Shown: positions 7,129 to 7,534 of the stretch, in pieces
Numbering within the stretch: position 1 is the stretch's first letter
Layout: the number at the start of each line of letters is the position of its first letter
Source: Nitrospirota bacterium
GTDB lineage: Bacteria > Nitrospirota > Thermodesulfovibrionia > UBA6902
DNA: 7,534 nucleotides
Direction: 5' to 3'
Assembly (NCBI GenBank): GCA_015491705.1
Contig: WFVK01000262.1
Location: forward strand, 1 to 7,534
Notes under the pieces: model-generated
Seen by the model: the letters and a program-made list of their open reading frames with translations, nothing else
The model's database searches: none
What the model was told of the DNA's origin: nothing
Position numbers and translations under genes: made by a program

Positions 7129-7144
7129 TGCAAAAAACAAGCCA
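7129..7144 (-). promoter_or_regulatory. Sigma-54 (RpoN) promoter upstream of the cyclase
   Basis: The minus strand reads TGGCTTGTTTTTTGCA. Against the consensus TGGCACG-N4-TTGCW it keeps TGGC, the following G, and TTGCA, with GG and GC exactly ten bases apart; only the A and C of CAC differ. The predicted start is near 7118, leaving a leader of about 60 bases. Such promoters need an enhancer-binding activator, and none is encoded in the window. Confidence 0.65.
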
Positions 7145-7203
7145 GACTGCAACTCCTTGATTTCATTAAATTTTAGAGCAGTTACCGCCCCTCAATGTGT
7201 AAA

Positions 7204-7209
7204 ATTATA
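7204..7209 (-). promoter_or_regulatory. Perfect TATAAT box, possible sigma-70 promoter for the cyclase
   Basis: The minus strand has an exact TATAAT about 145 bases before the cyclase ATG. The region 16-18 bases upstream lacks a good -35 match, and there is no TGn extension. In AT-rich sequence this could be chance. Confidence 0.25.
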
Positions 7210-7355
7210 TGACACATAGCTATTGCCTGCATGAACAGTTAACAACTTTTGCTTAAAAATTAAAGCGGATAGCAATGTAATGTTATTTTACAAATATCTC
7301 TCCCCTAAAGTCAGATCCGGATGGATCGGCTGCAATAAAACAAGAAATGATAAAA

Positions 7356-7365
7356 CTGACGTCAG
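7356..7365. promoter_or_regulatory. Perfect 10-bp palindrome CTGACGTCAG, possible operator
   Basis: This perfect palindrome lies about 240 bases upstream of the predicted sigma-54 start, within range of an enhancer-type activator site or of an operator for a gene to the right. Its assignment is speculative. A second small inverted repeat, GATCC-ggat-GGATC, lies at 7314-7327. Confidence 0.3.
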
Positions 7366-7534
7366 CACGGCTCACAAACAGGGGGTTTCATCACAACTTC
7401 TTGCTCTTATTGATTCATTATAAATAAATCGAAAATAAAAAATATATAATAAATTCAATAAGTTAGCTGTTTTGCTAAAGAGAGAACGCCACGCTTTCAA
7501 AAGGATAACATTTCAAAAAGAATTAAATCAACAC

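Larger units (their letters stand above)
7057..7534. other. AT-rich noncoding upstream region
   Basis: This 478-base stretch has no convincing gene on either strand; its open frames are about 30 codons or less, without ribosome sites. It is much richer in A and T than the coding regions, most strongly from about 7395 to the right end. It holds a sigma-54 promoter match, a leader hairpin, a TATAAT box and several short palindromes. The far right may be the promoter region of a gene outside the window (TATAAT on the plus strand at 7445-7450, without a good -35). Confidence 0.7.

Noticed and set aside
7347..7427. Short plus-strand open frame of 26 codons in the right-hand region
   Set aside because: There is no ribosome site, and the composition matches the surrounding noncoding DNA.

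Overview
The window holds four large protein genes, all in bacterial signal transduction. One reads rightward and is cut by the left edge; three read leftward. No ribosomal, tRNA, phage, transposon or CRISPR sequence was seen. The domain types (a 7TM-type histidine kinase, a PocR-GAF-GGDEF protein, a receiver-only protein) and a good sigma-54 promoter match suggest a free-living anaerobic or environmental Gram-negative such as Desulfobacterota/Geobacter-like bacteria or Nitrospirota. This is inferred from architecture and not from a marker gene, so taxonomy stays open.

Layout. Positions 3-1769 (+) encode a membrane sensor histidine kinase, 5' truncated by the window. It meets, tail to tail across 15 bp, a leftward response regulator (1785-3038) with two receiver domains. 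The first has lost the phosphoacceptor Asp; the second is canonical. Upstream of it on the same strand lie a 175-bp spacer, a protein joining an AAA+/ORC-like ATPase to a degenerate RsbW-type GHKL domain (3214-4860), a 135-bp spacer, and a PocR-GAF-GAF-GGDEF diguanylate cyclase (4996-7056) with intact active site and intact I-site. Positions 7057-7534 are AT-rich and noncoding, with a sigma-54 promoter match in front of the cyclase gene.

The two spacers in the leftward run each carry a copy of the same 37-nt element (3161-3197 and 4938-4974), shortly after a stop codon. Both copies fold into the same bulged hairpin, and all the differences within the stem region keep the fold. A terminator-like hairpin with a T-run follows the ATPase gene, so the regulator gene may be only partly cotranscribed.

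Working model (inference): the cyclase, ATPase and regulator genes form one leftward cluster, switched on through sigma-54, linking a cytoplasmic ligand/redox-type sensor and c-di-GMP synthesis to a switch-like ATPase. The neighbouring kinase is the simplest candidate to phosphorylate the second receiver. The most unusual items are the ATPase/RsbW-like fusion, the pseudo-receiver plus receiver protein with an unrecognised C-terminus, and the paired intergenic hairpin element.
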